DNA of 64,000 bases, taken from Akkermansiaceae bacterium (GTDB lineage: Bacteria > Verrucomicrobiota > Verrucomicrobiia > Verrucomicrobiales > Akkermansiaceae). The stretch spans positions 1-64,000 of the forward strand of contig JACKPZ010000003.1 in NCBI GenBank assembly GCA_024233135.1, written 5' to 3'. The notes beneath the pieces are model-generated. The model made no database searches. It was not told where the DNA came from and saw only the letters and a list, made by a program, of their open reading frames with translations. The position numbers and the translations under genes were made by a program. Shown here in pieces: positions 34,958 through 43,094 of the stretch. Numbering within the stretch: position 1 is the first letter of the stretch; each line of letters starts with the position of its first letter.

Positions 34958-35509
34958 TCACTTCGCCTTGCCAACCACATGGAAGCGGATGACGAGCTTG
35001 GGATCGACGGTCAGGATTCCCATCGACCGGATGATGTCCAATTTGAAGTCCTTGTAGTTGAGGGTGGCCGTGCCGTCGATGGTGACCCAGTCACCATCGG
35101 CTTTCGCCGTGAAAGGAAACGAGATGGTCTTCGAAACACCATGGATGGTGATGGTGCCCATCGCCTTGGTGGCGCCGCTCTTCTCCTTCCAGCTCTTGGT
35201 GAACTTGAAAGTGCCTTTCGGGTCGCCGCCGCCGAGCCACTTGATCATCTCCTTGTCGCGCTTGGCGTCGCCGGTCTTGAGGTTTTTGAAGCTCCACTGG
35301 AGTTCGAACCCGGAGGGATCGAGGCTCCCTGCGTCGCCGGAGCCCTTGGCGGTGTAATCCTTCAACGTGCCGGTGAAGTCATGGCCCGTGGCCGAAACAT
35401 CGACGTGGATCCTGCTGCGGCCTTTGTCGACGTCGAGCGTGGCGGCCCCGACGGGGACAAGCGCGGCGAGGGTGGCCGCGACGAGGGCGGAAACGGTTTT
35501 AGCTGCCAT
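34958..35509 (-). CDS. YceI-family secreted lipid/isoprenoid-binding protein
   Basis: A 183-residue exported beta-barrel protein of the YceI family (signal peptide about 1-23). The family signature pieces are visible: DVDKGRSRIHVDVSATGHDF, GDAKRDKEMIKWLGGGD and GDWVTIDGTATLNYKDF. Known YceI proteins bind polyprenyl chains or amphiphilic lipids in a long central cavity. It is the first gene of the operon that next encodes a polyprenyl synthase, a fit that supports isoprenoid binding. I chose the ATG at 35509, which begins a good signal peptide. Its promoter must lie in the 119 bp shared with the divergent response regulator gene. Confidence 0.88.
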   Translation of the reverse strand: MAAKTVSALVAATLAALVPVGAATLDVDKGRSRIHVDVSATGHDFTGTLKDYTAKGSGDAGSLDPSGFELQWSFKNLKTGDAKRDKEMIKWLGGGDPKGTFKFTKSWKEKSGATKAMGTITIHGVSKTISFPFTAKADGDWVTIDGTATLNYKDFKLDIIRSMGILTVDPKLVIRFHVVGKAK

Positions 35510-35628
35510 GGACGCGACTGTTTCCTGAAATCCCAGATCGGGCAACTTCACATCGCTTAAGAAAATTCTAATGCCCCGTTCGTTCTAAGGCTTTTCCTGA
35601 GCCCCCGGGAGGTGGCAGGTTTCCCCAC

Positions 35629-36306
35629 GTGCGAATCCTCGTGGCGGAAGACGACGGCAGGCTGCGCAGCCATCTCACGGCGGCGCTGCGGGACGCCGGG
35701 CACCACGTGGACGAGGCGGTCGACGGGATCGCCGCGGCGCGGATGCTGGCGGAAACGGACTACGAAGCGGTGGTGATCGACATCAGCATGCCCGGCAGGG
35801 ATGGGGTGCAGGTGGTGCGCGAGGCGCGCTCGGCGGGATGTGTCGCGACGATTTTGATGTCCACCGCCCGCGGGGAGTTGAAGGACAAGATCGGCGGGCT
35901 CGACGCCGGCGCGGACGACTATTTGGTGAAACCGTATTCCACAGAGGAACTGCTCGCCCGCCTGCGGGCCTTCGAGCGCCGGAAGAACCCGGGGATTTCT
36001 CCGGTGTTGCGGGTGGCGGACCTCGAGATCGACCTGCTGGCCCGGACGGCGAAACGCGGGGACACCCTGATCAACCTGACCAACCGCGAGTTCGCCCTGC
36101 TCGAGTGCCTGGCGACCGCCTCGCCGCGGCCGGTTTCGAAGGCGGCCCTGGTGGAACAGGTCTGGGACAAGTATTTCGACCCGTCCAACAACGTGGTGAA
36201 CGTGTATGTGAACTACCTGCGAAAGAAGATCGACCTGCCGGGATATCCGCCGCTGTTGCAAACGCTGAGGGGCACCGGCTTCGCGCTGAGGGAGGATGAG
36301 CCATGA
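35629..36306 (+). CDS. OmpR-family response regulator
   Basis: A 225-residue two-domain transcription regulator from a GTG start at 35629. The receiver domain has the acidic pocket AEDD (7-9), phosphoacceptor Asp51 in VVIDISMPG, a Ser/Thr switch in MSTARG and Lys in LVKPYS. The C-terminal winged helix spans about 130-225 (LTNREFALLECL, VYVNYLRKKIDLPG, TLRGTGFAL). Its stop overlaps the ATG of the histidine kinase gene by 4 bases. It is divergent from the YceI operon, so that operon is a natural candidate target, though no repeat operator was identified with confidence. Confidence 0.93.
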   Translation: MRILVAEDDGRLRSHLTAALRDAGHHVDEAVDGIAAARMLAETDYEAVVIDISMPGRDGVQVVREARSAGCVATILMSTARGELKDKIGGLDAGADDYLVKPYSTEELLARLRAFERRKNPGISPVLRVADLEIDLLARTAKRGDTLINLTNREFALLECLATASPRPVSKAALVEQVWDKYFDPSNNVVNVYVNYLRKKIDLPGYPPLLQTLRGTGFALREDEP

Positions 36307-37349
36307 GTTTCCGGTTCCGGATCGCGGCCTGGGTGGTGACGTCCTGCGCGGTGTTGATCGCCGTGATGATGTACACCGCGCACCGGCAGTTGGAGGAGGA
36401 GCTGAAGGAAGGACTGGTGGACCCGAACCACCCGCCGCGCGAGGAGTGGCAGCTTCACAACAGTTTCTCCGAAGAGGAGATCCAGGACATCCTCGAAGAA
36501 TTGATCGAGGGCTGGCTTTGGGTTTCGATCCCGCTGGTTGTCCTGTCGCTCGGCGGCGGGCTGCTGCTCGCGAAACGCTCGTTGCGGCCGGTGCACGATA
36601 TCAACCGGCAGGTGACGGCGATGCGGCCGGATTCACTGCACGGCGGCATCAAGATCCCGGAGGCGGACCCCACGTTCGAAAACCTCGTCAACCACCTCAA
36701 CACCCTGCTCGACAAGGCGGGCACGGCGTATCAGGAGATGGCGGAGTTTTCCGCACGCGTGGCTCATGAACTGCGGACGCCGCTGATGTTGCTGCGGCTG
36801 CGTCTGGAACGCGCTCCCGCCGGGGTACCCGCGGATTTCCAGGAGGAACTCCAGGACGAACTGACGCGGCTGTCCCGATTCGTCGAGCGCTCGCTGATCG
36901 CCGCCCGCGCCGAGCAGGGCGGGCTCACGCCGACCCCGGAGTTTCTCGACCTGAGCGATCTGGCCGGAGAGGTCGTCGAAGACTACCAACTCCTGGCGAA
37001 GGAACGGGGGCTGCGGCTCGATTTCGAAGCGCCGGAGCCGCTGATGATCGACGCGGACCCGGATCTGCTCCGGCAGATGCTCCACGGTCTGCTCGAGAAC
37101 TCGACCCGCTATGGCCACTCGACCATTTCCGTCCAATGCCGTGAGGGACGCCGCGGGCCGGTGCTCGATATTTCAAACGACCTCGTCGCCGAGAGCCGGC
37201 CGACGTCCGGGCTCGGTCTCGGACTCCGTTTGGTCCGGGGGATCTGCCGGGCGTCGGGCTTCGGGCTCAAGGTGACGCCCGCGGACGACAGCTTCACGGT
37301 GCGCATCCGTTTTGGTGACGGAGGAAAATCGATTTCGAACGACGAGTGA
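36303..37349 (+). CDS. Membrane sensor histidine kinase
   Basis: A 348-residue sensor kinase paired with the preceding regulator. Two membrane helices (about 7-25 and 72-90) bracket a short 45-residue periplasmic loop that is rich in Glu and His (PNHPPREEWQLHNS), so it may sense cations or cell-envelope state. The phosphoacceptor is His155 in FSARVAHELRTP. The ATP-binding domain has an N-box around Asn266 (LLENSTRYG), an Asp289 region lacking the usual DxGxG glycines (DISNDLVAES), and a G2 box GLGLGL at 303-308. A short HAMP-like segment follows the second helix. Confidence 0.92.
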   Translation: MSFRFRIAAWVVTSCAVLIAVMMYTAHRQLEEELKEGLVDPNHPPREEWQLHNSFSEEEIQDILEELIEGWLWVSIPLVVLSLGGGLLLAKRSLRPVHDINRQVTAMRPDSLHGGIKIPEADPTFENLVNHLNTLLDKAGTAYQEMAEFSARVAHELRTPLMLLRLRLERAPAGVPADFQEELQDELTRLSRFVERSLIAARAEQGGLTPTPEFLDLSDLAGEVVEDYQLLAKERGLRLDFEAPEPLMIDADPDLLRQMLHGLLENSTRYGHSTISVQCREGRRGPVLDISNDLVAESRPTSGLGLGLRLVRGICRASGFGLKVTPADDSFTVRIRFGDGGKSISNDE

Positions 37350-37406
37350 TTTTCCCTTGAGTTCCTCGGAAGTCGTGAATGATTCGGTGACTTCAAACTC
37401 CCCACC

Positions 37407-37892
37407 ATGACGAATCGATTCCTTTCCCGCACCGTCACCGCGCTCGCCGCGGTCGTTCTCAGCATCGGCACCGCGCTCGGCGCTCCCTATCAGAAGGGCC
37501 AGAAGGTCGAGGCGTTCACCTCGAAGGACCAGCACGGCCAGGCCTTCACGCTCGCGCCGTCGAAGACCCGCTTCCTGCTCGTTTCCCACGACATGGACAC
37601 CGGCAAGAAGGCGAACAAGTCCCTCAACGCGCTCGGCAAGGACTATCTCGGGTCCAAGAATGCCGTCTACGTCGCCAACATCCACGGCATGCCGGCGATC
37701 GGACGCGCCTTCGCGATGCCCAAGATGCGCAAATACGTCCACCGCATCATCCTCGGCGACGATGCGAACCTGATCGCCAAGTTTCCCGAGCAGAAGGGCA
37801 AGGTGACCGTGCTGAAGCTTTCCGGCGGCAATGTGAGCTCCGTTTCGTATTGGGATCCGGCGGCCGAAAAACTCGACGACAAGCTGAAGTAA
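37407..37892 (+). CDS. Secreted thioredoxin-fold protein without CxxC
   Basis: A 161-residue exported protein (signal peptide about 1-25). The mature part looks like a thioredoxin-fold domain (VEAFTSKDQHGQAFTLAP, RFLLVSHDMDTGKK, KVTVLKLSGGNV) similar to AhpC/YtfJ-type folds, but it contains no cysteine and so no redox centre. I do not recognise a function. It is preceded by the two-component pair (57 bp) and followed by a strong terminator, so it is probably the end of a transcription unit or monocistronic. Confidence 0.7.
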   Translation: MTNRFLSRTVTALAAVVLSIGTALGAPYQKGQKVEAFTSKDQHGQAFTLAPSKTRFLLVSHDMDTGKKANKSLNALGKDYLGSKNAVYVANIHGMPAIGRAFAMPKMRKYVHRIILGDDANLIAKFPEQKGKVTVLKLSGGNVSSVSYWDPAAEKLDDKLK

Positions 37893-37913
37893 GCCCGGGT
37901 CCGTTTTCCCGAA

Positions 37914-37952
37914 GGGAGGTCGTCGGCAAAGCCGGCGCCCTCCCCTTTTTTT
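37914..37952 (+). terminator. Rho-independent terminator
   Basis: GGGAGGTCGTCGGC (37914-37927) pairs with GCCGGCGCCCTCCC (37931-37944) across an AAA loop, with one mismatch and one G-T pair in 14, and is followed by C and seven T (37945-37952). It lies 22 bases past the stop of the thioredoxin-fold gene. It is the strongest plus-strand terminator seen in the window. Confidence 0.9.
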
Positions 37953-38092
37953 GCACGGGTGAAATGCACGACCGGCGAGCTTCCTGCAATTCCGGGACGC
38001 GGCCGGGCGATGTCCGAACGCCGCTGATTCGCCGAGGACATCGGGATTCCGGCGATTTCATGCCGCTGGCCCGTTCCCTGCGGAGTGAAGAC

Positions 38093-39817
38093 ATGCCTTT
38101 GATCCAACCGTTTCCACGTATTTTCCGCATCGCCGCTGTGGTCGTCGCGATTCCGGCCTTTCTTCCCACCGAAGCGGAAGCGCTCCGGATCATGCCGTTG
38201 GGAGATTCGATCACACGCGGCAGCCATCGCGCGGGTGCCGTTCCCGGCGGCTATCGCAAGGAACTCTCCAACCGCCTTGGTGCCGTGGGCGTGGTGTTCG
38301 ACTATGTCGGCAACCGCTCCGACAACCCCGCTCCCGGTGTCGATCCCGACCATCAGGGCAGCGACGGCATCCGTACCGACGAAACACTCGCCATCATTTC
38401 GAACTGGCTGCCGAGGGACCCGGACATCGTCTTGATGAAACTCGGCACCAACGACCTCATCCAAGGCAGGACGATCCAGGCGGCGATCGGCGACCTGGGC
38501 ACCCTGATCGACCAGATCACCACCGACGACCCGCAGCGCAAGCTGTTCGTCGCGACCATCCTGCCGATCGTCGAGGCTCGGAACGGACGGACGATCGCCG
38601 AGTGGGAAACCGTGATCGACTCCTACAACGACGCTGTCCGGAGCCTGGTGGCGGCCAAAGCTTCCCAAGGGAAAAACGTATATCTCACCGAGATGCATGG
38701 ATCCATCGATCCGAACACGGCGTTTCTCAGCACGGACGGCACCCATCCGGGTCCGGCGGGATACGACCAGATGGGCGCCGTCTGGTTCCAGTCCGTTCAA
38801 CCGCATGTCGGTGGCGGCACTCCGGAACCGCCGGATGCGGCGGACGACTTGTATCAGGTGTATGCCGGGCAAACGATCGACATCCCCGCGCCCGGAGTGC
38901 TCGCGAACGACACGGCGCCCTCCGGCCTGCCGCTGCAGGCGAATCTGGTCAGCGGACCGGCGACCGGCCTGCTGACGCTCAACCCGGACGGAAGTTTCCA
39001 ATTCGACCCGCAGGGAGATGGTCCGGGGCAAGCGAGTTTCACCTACGAAGCCACGGACGGCAGCCAGGCGTCCGATCCCGCGACCGTCACGCTCGACATC
39101 CTCGCACCGGGAACCAACGGACTCGAAAACGGCGGCTTTGAATCGTCCCTCGATTCCTGGGCCGTTTCCGGCAACGTCGCGGTGAAATCCGGCGCGCCCT
39201 ATGCCGCGTTTGAAGGGAGTTCGCTCGTCGCCTTCCACAGCGGCAACACCGCGCCGGGAGGCTTTCTCACCCAGACCTTCGCCACCGAGCCGGGGGATCA
39301 GATCCAACTTGAATTCGCAATCGGCGTGCTCGCCTTCAACACCATGGAGCAGACGCTTGAAGTGACCATCTCGGGCGGCGGCGATTCGGTGCGGGAAACG
39401 TTCACCATCCAGGGAGTCGGCGGCGGCACCGTGGTTTGGCGCGGCGAATCGCTCGCATGGACCGCGGCGGGATCCTCGACATCCGTGACATTCCGCGACC
39501 TGTCTGCGGACGGAACGGCGATCGACCTCCTGCTCGATGGGGTGAGCGTGACGATCACCCCGGCCGCCGGCCCCGGCCAGGCGGGAGTCGTTTCCATGAC
39601 ACACAGCGGCGAACCCGGCGCGATGTCCTTCGAGGTGCTCACCTCCGGACCGGGCCGCTATTTCCTCGAGTGGACCGGAGATTTCACCGCCTGGACCCGG
39701 GGCGAAACCTTCGAAACATCTTCGGCGGGCACCCTGACGTTCACGGAACCCTCCCCACCCGAGTTTCCCGAGGCGGACGAGAGATTCTTCCGGATCGGCT
39801 GGGAGGAAATCCCGTGA
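38093..39817 (+). CDS. Secreted SGNH hydrolase with beta-sandwich modules
   Basis: A 574-residue exported protein (signal peptide about 1-30). The esterase domain has block I MPLGDSIT (Ser39), block III KLGTNDL and the late DGTHPGPAGY carrying the Asp/His pair, as in GDSL/SGNH esterases and acetylxylan esterases. A cadherin-like/VCBS-type domain follows (YQVYAGQTIDIPAPGVLAND), then a carbohydrate-binding-like jelly roll beginning ENGGFESSLDSWAVSG. The C-terminus holds the RYFLEWTGDFTAWT ... RFFRIGW module shared with the pentaheme cytochrome. I chose the ATG at 38093, which opens the signal peptide; an ATG at 38060 is in frame. Its end is 6 bases from the convergent rarA. Confidence 0.85.
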   Translation: MPLIQPFPRIFRIAAVVVAIPAFLPTEAEALRIMPLGDSITRGSHRAGAVPGGYRKELSNRLGAVGVVFDYVGNRSDNPAPGVDPDHQGSDGIRTDETLAIISNWLPRDPDIVLMKLGTNDLIQGRTIQAAIGDLGTLIDQITTDDPQRKLFVATILPIVEARNGRTIAEWETVIDSYNDAVRSLVAAKASQGKNVYLTEMHGSIDPNTAFLSTDGTHPGPAGYDQMGAVWFQSVQPHVGGGTPEPPDAADDLYQVYAGQTIDIPAPGVLANDTAPSGLPLQANLVSGPATGLLTLNPDGSFQFDPQGDGPGQASFTYEATDGSQASDPATVTLDILAPGTNGLENGGFESSLDSWAVSGNVAVKSGAPYAAFEGSSLVAFHSGNTAPGGFLTQTFATEPGDQIQLEFAIGVLAFNTMEQTLEVTISGGGDSVRETFTIQGVGGGTVVWRGESLAWTAAGSSTSVTFRDLSADGTAIDLLLDGVSVTITPAAGPGQAGVVSMTHSGEPGAMSFEVLTSGPGRYFLEWTGDFTAWTRGETFETSSAGTLTFTEPSPPEFPEADERFFRIGWEEIP

Positions 39818-39823
39818 GATCCC

Positions 39824-41164
39824 TCACTCCTGGTGCTGGGAGCGCCAGAAATCGAGACGCTCCTTGATGCGCTTTTCGAGTCCGTGCTCGGTGGGGCTGT
39901 AGTAGGTCCGCCCTTCCGGAAGATAAGCCTGCGGGACATATCCTCCCTCATAGTCGTGGGAATAAAGATATTGGAGTTTCTCGTCCTCAGTGCCGGAGGC
40001 GGAGGCGAGTTTCTTGCGGGTCTTGGTGCGAAGATGCTCGGGCACGGCGAGCGTCCGGCCATTTTCCACATCCTTCATCGCGGCACCCAGCGCGGCATAG
40101 GCGCTGTTGGACTTCGGCGCGGTCGCGAGATACACCGTGGCATGGGCCAGCGGGATCCGCCCCTCCGGCATGCCGACGAATTCGAGCGCATGATGGGCAT
40201 CGAGCGCGATGCGCAACGCGGCGGAATCCGCGAGACCGATGTCTTCCGAGGCGGCGATCACGAGGCGCCGGGAGATGAAACGCGGGTCCTCACCCGCGTG
40301 CAGCATCTTCGCGAGCCAATAGAGCGCCGCGTCGGGGTCCGAGCCGCGGATCGATTTGATGAATGCGGAGGCGGTGTCGTAGTGGGCATCGCCATCCGCG
40401 TCGTACACGACCGCCTTTTTCTGGATCGATTCTTCGGCGACCTCCAGGCCGAGGCGGATCGTGCCGCCATCGTCCGGCGGAGTCGTGAGAACGGCGAGTT
40501 CGAGCGCCGTGAGTGCCTTGCGGACGTCGCCGTCGGATTTCTCCGCGAGATGGCGGAGCGCGGCGGGATCGGCATCCACCGTTTCCTCGCCAAGCCCGCG
40601 TTCGGGTTCGCGGAGGGCGCGTTCGAGGACGCCGATGACGTCATCGACGGGCACCGGCTCGAGTTGGAAGATCTGCGAGCGCGAGACGAGCGGCGAGTTT
40701 ACGTGGAAATACGGATTGTGGGTGGTGGCCCCGATGAAACGCACCACGCCGCGCTCGATGTGCGGCAGCAGCACGTCCTGCTGCGCCTTGTTGAAGCGAT
40801 GGATCTCATCGATGAACAAGATGGTCGTTTCCCCCCGCAGGTCGCGCCAGGTGCGGGCCTGGTCGATCTTCGCGCGGATCTCGGCGACGTTCGACTCCAC
40901 TCCGTTGAGAGACTCGAAACGGGAGCCGGTGGATCGCGCGATCACGCTCGCAAGGGTGGTCTTTCCGGTGCCCGGAGGTCCGTAGAAGATGAGCGATGTG
41001 AAACGGTCCGATTCGATCGCGCGGCGCAGCAGTTTCCCCGGGGCAAGGATGTGCCGCTGGCCCGCCACCTCCTCCAACGAGAGCGGCCGCATCCGCGCGG
41101 CGAGGGGCTCTCGTGGCGAGGGTTTGTCCGGCAGGGCCGCCGGCGTGGTGAAAAGGTCGGACAT
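39824..41164 (-). CDS. rarA: Replication-associated recombination protein A (AAA+ ATPase)
   Basis: Cytoplasmic AAA+ ATPase of the MgsA/RarA/WRNIP1 group that acts at stalled replication forks. The 446-residue protein has Walker A YGPPGTGKTT, Walker B LFIDEIHRF, sensor 1 FIGATTHNP, sensor 2 region GDVRKAL, and the RarA-specific C-terminal part with EDIGLAD and HDYEGGYVPQAYLP. Length and order match the family. It is transcribed from the AT-rich 346-bp region shared with the PmoA-like gene. Confidence 0.95.
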   Translation of the reverse strand: MSDLFTTPAALPDKPSPREPLAARMRPLSLEEVAGQRHILAPGKLLRRAIESDRFTSLIFYGPPGTGKTTLASVIARSTGSRFESLNGVESNVAEIRAKIDQARTWRDLRGETTILFIDEIHRFNKAQQDVLLPHIERGVVRFIGATTHNPYFHVNSPLVSRSQIFQLEPVPVDDVIGVLERALREPERGLGEETVDADPAALRHLAEKSDGDVRKALTALELAVLTTPPDDGGTIRLGLEVAEESIQKKAVVYDADGDAHYDTASAFIKSIRGSDPDAALYWLAKMLHAGEDPRFISRRLVIAASEDIGLADSAALRIALDAHHALEFVGMPEGRIPLAHATVYLATAPKSNSAYAALGAAMKDVENGRTLAVPEHLRTKTRKKLASASGTEDEKLQYLYSHDYEGGYVPQAYLPEGRTYYSPTEHGLEKRIKERLDFWRSQHQE

Positions 41165-41510
41165 CGGCTACGCAAGGCGATCCTCGCTGGTCGGGTCCGC
41201 TCCGGCGAGTCTCGAAAGCAGAACCTGAAGAAAGCGGAATTTAGTAAGGTGAACTTAATTTTTTAGAAACTTTGACCTTGCCATGCCATCGGAGGGACGG
41301 TAGGAAGGCCGCGCTATTTCGCGCTAGGCGACAACATTTCGAGACACATCCGGGGGGAAGTGGATCGGAAGACGCCGGAGCCGAAGAAGCCTGAAAAAAA
41401 CACGCGCCGTGAAATCCGGGGGGAATTCCGGCGCGTGTTTTTCCATTTTCGGAGACTTCGTTTCCAACCCGCCTCTTGCCACGGCGTGCGCTGCCGCGCA
41501 TGGTTTGGAC
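41165..41510. other. 346-bp divergent intergenic region
   Basis: This gap separates the starts of rarA (minus) and the PmoA-like gene (plus). Its left third holds the most AT-rich bases seen near it (41235-41275) and probably the rarA promoter. ATCCGGGGGGAA occurs twice (near 41348 and 41415). A terminator-like hairpin occupies 41396-41442. Short reverse-strand frames cross the region but show no family similarity or good start, so no protein is called. Confidence 0.6.
41396..41442. terminator. Bidirectional terminator-like hairpin inside a divergent region
   Basis: CACGCGCCG (41401-41409) and CGGCGCGTG (41429-41437) pair perfectly across a 19-base loop. The stem is flanked by an A-run on the left and TTTTT on the right, so it has the form of an intrinsic terminator on both strands. 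No coding gene ends beside it. It could end a small RNA made from 41240-41400 or act as a leader attenuator 69 bases before the ATG at 41511. Confidence 0.6.
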
Positions 41511-42458
41511 ATGGTGAAATCCGCAGGATTCTGGATCGCAATGAGCTCACTGGCCGCCCTCAGCACACTCTCCCGGGCGGAGATCGTGGCAAAGCGAGAG
41601 GGAAACCAGGTGATCGTGAGGAAAGACGACCGCGTGGTGTTGGTCTATCAAGCGGATCCGGGGCCTCTGCCACGGAAGGATCTGCCCGAACTCTATCGCC
41701 GGGGCGGCTATATCGCCACCTTGCGAACCCTCGCGGGCGTCCAGGTGACGGACGATTTCCCAGCGGACCACCCGCATCATCACGGGGTTTGGAGTCCGTG
41801 GACGAAGACCCGGTTCCAAGGCCGGACGCCGGATTTCTGGAACATGGGGGAAGGCACCGGGCGCGTCGAGTTCGTCGAACTCAAGGCTCTCCACAACCGC
41901 GGCACGAGCGCCGGGTTCGAGGCGCGCCACCGTTTCGTCGATCTCTCGGCGGAGAAACCGGTGACCGCATTGTGGGAAACGTGGACCATCGAGGTGAGCG
42001 CGCCGGACCACCGGGTGGTTGTCGATTTCACATCCACCCAGACTTGCGCCACCGAGTCGCCGCTCATCCTGCCCGAACATCGCTACGGCGGCTTCGGATT
42101 CCGCGGAAACCGCGCGTGGAACGGCGAGGACGGATGTGATTTCCTCGCCGCGACGGGCGAGACGGATCGCTTGAAAATCGAGAACACCCGGCAGGATTGG
42201 TGCTGGATCGGCGGTGCGGTCGGGGACCGGACCGCTGGCGTCTACATCCTTTGCCACCCGGAGAATTTCCGCGCCCCACAACCGATCCGGGCGCACCCGG
42301 AGCAGCCGTTTTTCTGCTACTCGCCGCCCAAGGCGGGCGAAATGAGCATCCGTCCGGACGAACCGTATGTGGCGCGCTACCGGCTCATCATCGCCGACGG
42401 CGTTCCCGATGCGGAAGCGGCGGAAACATGGTGGAGAGAATACCGCGGCGACGAGTGA
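41511..42458 (+). CDS. Secreted PmoA-like (DUF6807) protein
   Basis: A 315-residue exported protein (signal peptide about 1-22, ending SRAEIV) of the family annotated as PmoA or DUF6807, common in Verrucomicrobiota and Planctomycetota. The histidine cluster DHPHHHGVWSPW and the phrases GYIATLRTLAGVQVTDDFP and EHRYGGFGFRGNRAW are visible. Despite the name it is not a methane monooxygenase subunit; genome context elsewhere suggests a role in extracellular sugar degradation. I chose the ATG at 41511; the longer frame runs back into the hairpin at 41396-41442. It is convergent with the TPR gene, 7 bases apart. Confidence 0.82.
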   Translation: MVKSAGFWIAMSSLAALSTLSRAEIVAKREGNQVIVRKDDRVVLVYQADPGPLPRKDLPELYRRGGYIATLRTLAGVQVTDDFPADHPHHHGVWSPWTKTRFQGRTPDFWNMGEGTGRVEFVELKALHNRGTSAGFEARHRFVDLSAEKPVTALWETWTIEVSAPDHRVVVDFTSTQTCATESPLILPEHRYGGFGFRGNRAWNGEDGCDFLAATGETDRLKIENTRQDWCWIGGAVGDRTAGVYILCHPENFRAPQPIRAHPEQPFFCYSPPKAGEMSIRPDEPYVARYRLIIADGVPDAEAAETWWREYRGDE

Positions 42459-42465
42459 CGGGCCG

Positions 42466-42957
42466 TCAGTCGGCCTTGCCTGCCATCGCCGGATCTTCGA
42501 TTTCCAAGCCATGGAGATCGCTGTCATCCTTGGCGGATTCCAGCAACGAGCGATCCATCCGGATTGCCGTGTCGAGATGGCTGCGGGCGCGTTGTTCCTC
42601 ACCGAGGGTCCACAGATAGCAGGCGAGGTTGTAGTGAAACACCGCCATGTCGATCAGCGATTTGGGGCCGCGCAGCAGCCAGTTGCAGGCCGCGAGCGTG
42701 TCGCCGGTCTCGTGCAGGCAATAGGCCGCACGCAGGAAGAACAGAGGTTCCTCCGGGTCCTTCAAACACAGCAGGCGGGCCGTGTCGGAGGCCGAATTCC
42801 ATGATTGCCTGGTCATTTGCGCCACCAGTTTGAGTTCCAAAGCCTCCCGCCGCATCTGGAGATGGGTGGGGAGTTCGGCGAGTTCCAGCAAGGCCTCATT
42901 GGGCAGGCCGAGCTCCAACCAGCCCTTGGCCGCCATCAGGGATCGAGGATCGCACAT
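42466..42957 (-). CDS. Small TPR-like protein
   Basis: A 163-residue cytoplasmic protein made of helix pairs that match tetratricopeptide repeats (LGLPNEALLELAELPTHLQM, PLFFLRAAYCLHETGDTLAA, VFHYNLACYLWTLGEEQRAR). It has no signal peptide or catalytic motif; the C-terminus is acidic (SAKDDSDLHGLEIED). It is probably an adaptor or chaperone-like protein. I chose the ATG at 42957; longer frames overlap the region before the divergent zinc-ribbon gene. Partner unknown. Confidence 0.75.
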   Translation of the reverse strand: MCDPRSLMAAKGWLELGLPNEALLELAELPTHLQMRREALELKLVAQMTRQSWNSASDTARLLCLKDPEEPLFFLRAAYCLHETGDTLAACNWLLRGPKSLIDMAVFHYNLACYLWTLGEEQRARSHLDTAIRMDRSLLESAKDDSDLHGLEIEDPAMAGKAD

Positions 42958-43094
42958 CCGTGGCAGGATAGGAGTTCCCACGCCGGGATGCAAATCCCCA
43001 TCGCATGGGAAACGTGATTTCCATTCACGTCCGCAGCCGGCACGGATCGACGGGATCGACATCGCCCGCGGGGTTTGGTATCCGCTGCGCGCCG

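Noticed and set aside
33944..35560. A 538-codon plus-strand open frame over the polyprenyl synthase and yceI genes
   Set aside because: The minus-strand frames carry clear family motifs and operon spacing; the plus frame is biased sequence without motifs.
37667..39604. A 645-codon minus-strand open frame over the SGNH hydrolase
   Set aside because: The plus strand holds a signal peptide and GDSL/GTND/DGTH blocks; the reverse frame has none.
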